A stretch of 43,994 nucleotides of DNA from Bacteroidota bacterium (lineage in GTDB: Bacteria; Bacteroidota; Bacteroidia; B-17B0; Aurantibacillaceae), in the NCBI GenBank assembly GCA_030681615.1, contig JAUXSA010000173.1, positions 1 through 43,994 on the forward strand, in the 5' to 3' direction. Made by a program: the position numbers and the translations under genes. The notes under the pieces were generated by a model, which worked only from the letters and a program-made list of their open reading frames with translations, was not told the origin of the DNA and searched no databases. This document shows, one piece after another, positions 42,601 to 43,994 of the stretch; positions within the stretch are counted from its first letter, which is position 1; every line of letters starts with the position of its first letter.

Positions 42601-42678
42601 CCACAGATTTCGCAGATTACACTGATAATTAATTTACTTCTTTTTTATAAAAATCTGCGCTATCTGTGAAATCTGCGG
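42601..42678. repeat. Inverted repeat, CCACAGATTTCGCAGAT type
   Basis: The left arm CCACAGATTTCGCAGAT (42601-42617) pairs with the right arm ATCTGTGAAATCTGCGG (42662-42678), with two mismatches, around a 44-nt AT-rich centre. From general knowledge, this CACAGATT...AATCTGTG repeat is a common dispersed intergenic element in Bacteroidota. It lies between the LtaS-like gene and fabI. Confidence 0.7.
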
Positions 42679-42681
42679 CTC

Positions 42682-43994
42682 TTATTCGAATAAAAAATGA
42701 TCACGTCTAATAAAATAATTAGCCGATTCGTAGATCATCATCATGTTCTTTTCCATAGAGTCGCCTTTTTGCTTCATGCTCTCTACATAGTTTACAGGAT
42801 CAAGGTTTTTATATTTCCTTAAATAACGCTGGTTGTTTGAAAGGGTCTTATAATAATAAAACCCAGCGCTATCCACGCAACCAATTTTATCGTCAGCCGA
42901 AAAAACCACGAAGGGATGTTTCTTCTTTAAAATATTTATTCCAAAAGTACTGTTGGTATAAGTTGCGCCAATTATTCCCATGATGGTTGCCGGCACATCG
43001 GGTTGATAAGCAGGATAAGTAATAGTATCGGCTTTAAAAAGCGCAGGTTGATGAATGACAAAAGGAACATGATTATAAGAGATGGGCATTTCGTAAGTGT
43101 GCCCCATGGATAAACCATGATCGCCCAAAAACATAAACACAGTATTATTATACCAGGAAGTTTTTTTTGCCTGTTCCATAAAACGGCCAATGCTCCAATC
43201 AGCATACAGCGTACAGTTATCCTGTTCATTCCCACTATTTGGTTTAAAGGGAATATCTTTTGGAACTTTCCACGGACCGTGATCTGAAGCTGTCATTAAA
43301 ACAGCAACAAATGGTTTTTCATTTTTTCTTGCATTGGTAACTTCCATTAGTTTATCCAATAATACATGATCAGGTACACCTAAAGTACTTTCGGCCTGCG
43401 TGAAATTAAAATCGTACTGACTTACAAAATGATCGAATTTATTTATTTTATAAAAACCCTCCATGTTATCAAAATGCGGATCGTGTGTAGAGTAAGCGTA
43501 AGTTTCGTAACCCTGTTCGGTTAGTAAAGGACCAATACCACTGAACGCTTTTTTTACATAACACTTCATGGCCTTCTCGGCCAGGATACTCGGAAAACCG
43601 GTGCTTGTAGAAAACAAACCGTTAAAAGTGTGAATGCCCGAAGAGAAAAAATTATTAAAGAAGACCGATTCGCCAATAAGCTTATCAAAATTTGGCGTTA
43701 GTTTTTTTCCATTATAATAACCCATTTTGTAAAGCGACATGCTTTCCATAACAATAACTACAAAATTGTATTTTTTGTTTGCACTATCTGTAACAACCCT
43801 GTTTATATTTTGCTCAAAGGGTTCTTTTATTTTTAAATAATTTCGCGTGAAAGCTATTTGCTCATCGATATTTTTTGGTACTATATATGGTTTTTTATTT
43901 TCATTATACGCAACGGTTTTCCAAAAAGTAAAATTTTGATTTATGTCCACCTGGTTAATAAAATTAATTAGCGAAACAATATATAGAACTTCGT
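42682..43994 (-). CDS. Partial LtaS/MdoB-like phosphoglycerol transferase (sulfatase fold)
   Basis: The frame is open to the right edge, so the N-terminal membrane domain lies outside; the first in-window codons (EVLYIVSLINFIN) look like the end of a TM segment. The extracytoplasmic domain has the alkaline-phosphatase-superfamily signature of LTA synthase/MdoB relatives: metal-site Glu in VVIVMESMSL, a nucleophile Thr in GIHTFNGLFS, TASDHGPW, and the metal-binding D-H of FMFLGDHG. Such enzymes transfer phosphoglycerol or phosphoethanolamine onto envelope glycans. The apparent in-window start (GTG 43950) is internal. Confidence 0.85.
   Translation of the reverse strand, partial: EVLYIVSLINFINQVDINQNFTFWKTVAYNENKKPYIVPKNIDEQIAFTRNYLKIKEPFEQNINRVVTDSANKKYNFVVIVMESMSLYKMGYYNGKKLTPNFDKLIGESVFFNNFFSSGIHTFNGLFSTSTGFPSILAEKAMKCYVKKAFSGIGPLLTEQGYETYAYSTHDPHFDNMEGFYKINKFDHFVSQYDFNFTQAESTLGVPDHVLLDKLMEVTNARKNEKPFVAVLMTASDHGPWKVPKDIPFKPNSGNEQDNCTLYADWSIGRFMEQAKKTSWYNNTVFMFLGDHGLSMGHTYEMPISYNHVPFVIHQPALFKADTITYPAYQPDVPATIMGIIGATYTNSTFGINILKKKHPFVVFSADDKIGCVDSAGFYYYKTLSNNQRYLRKYKNLDPVNYVESMKQKGDSMEKNMMMIYESANYFIRRDHFLFE

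Noticed and set aside
1-43994. tRNA, rRNA or CRISPR array
   Set aside because: No cloverleaf-like segment, rRNA-like conserved stretch or regularly spaced direct repeats were seen in the intergenic regions.

Overview
The window is AT-rich DNA from a member of the Bacteroidota, probably an environmental Flavobacteriales/Sphingobacteriales-like lineage. Three things point there. Many secreted proteins end in a type IX secretion (T9SS) type A sorting domain of the x-P-N-P type. Recognisable promoters have the Bacteroidota -7 element TAnnTTTG. The housekeeping genes (glmS, lepA, fabI, yraN, an RluB-type synthase, a DivIC-like gene, ferritin) have Bacteroidota-type features. I see no rRNA, tRNA or CRISPR array.

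Layout. 1-1808 is the N-terminal part of a large secreted repeat protein (minus strand, runs off the left edge). 2283-4298 holds ferritin, a DivIC-like division protein, an L,D-transpeptidase and a DUF4296 lipoprotein. 4270-9548 is a minus-strand cluster yraN > rluB-like > glmS > secreted unknown. 9601-14695 holds envelope proteins: DUF4412, a YvlD/phage-holin-4-type membrane protein, an 'asparagine synthetase B-like' periplasmic protein, a lipoprotein and a YwqK/MORN_2 repeat protein. 14831-29093 alternates T9SS cargo (GH16, GH18-CUB, PNGase F-like plus LamG, a 617-aa exoprotein) with a GT39 glycosyltransferase, lepA, a DUF420 protein and a cytochrome c/copper monooxygenase-like lipoprotein.

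29094-35015 is the accessory segment. It carries a two-gene minus-strand operon: a GHKL (Bergerat-fold) ATPase fused to a C-terminal HExxH metallopeptidase-like segment, followed 51 nt downstream by an AAA_13/RloC-PrrC-like ABC ATPase with a CxxC zinc-hook motif in its coiled coil. Upstream are two perfect 20-bp palindromes around a consensus promoter, a small 81-aa protein and a DDE transposase. This is the best candidate for an undescribed system, and I infer a defence or stress role. I have not shown function.

35070-41658 returns to T9SS cargo: a frameshifted S74-chaperone protein, two tandem paralogues, and a small secreted protein overlapping a 1019-aa beta-propeller/PKD protein. The right end has fabI and a partial LtaS/MdoB-like sulfatase-fold enzyme that runs off the edge. 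At least four different dispersed or palindromic repeat types lie in gene junctions, and one of them has become the start of a gene.
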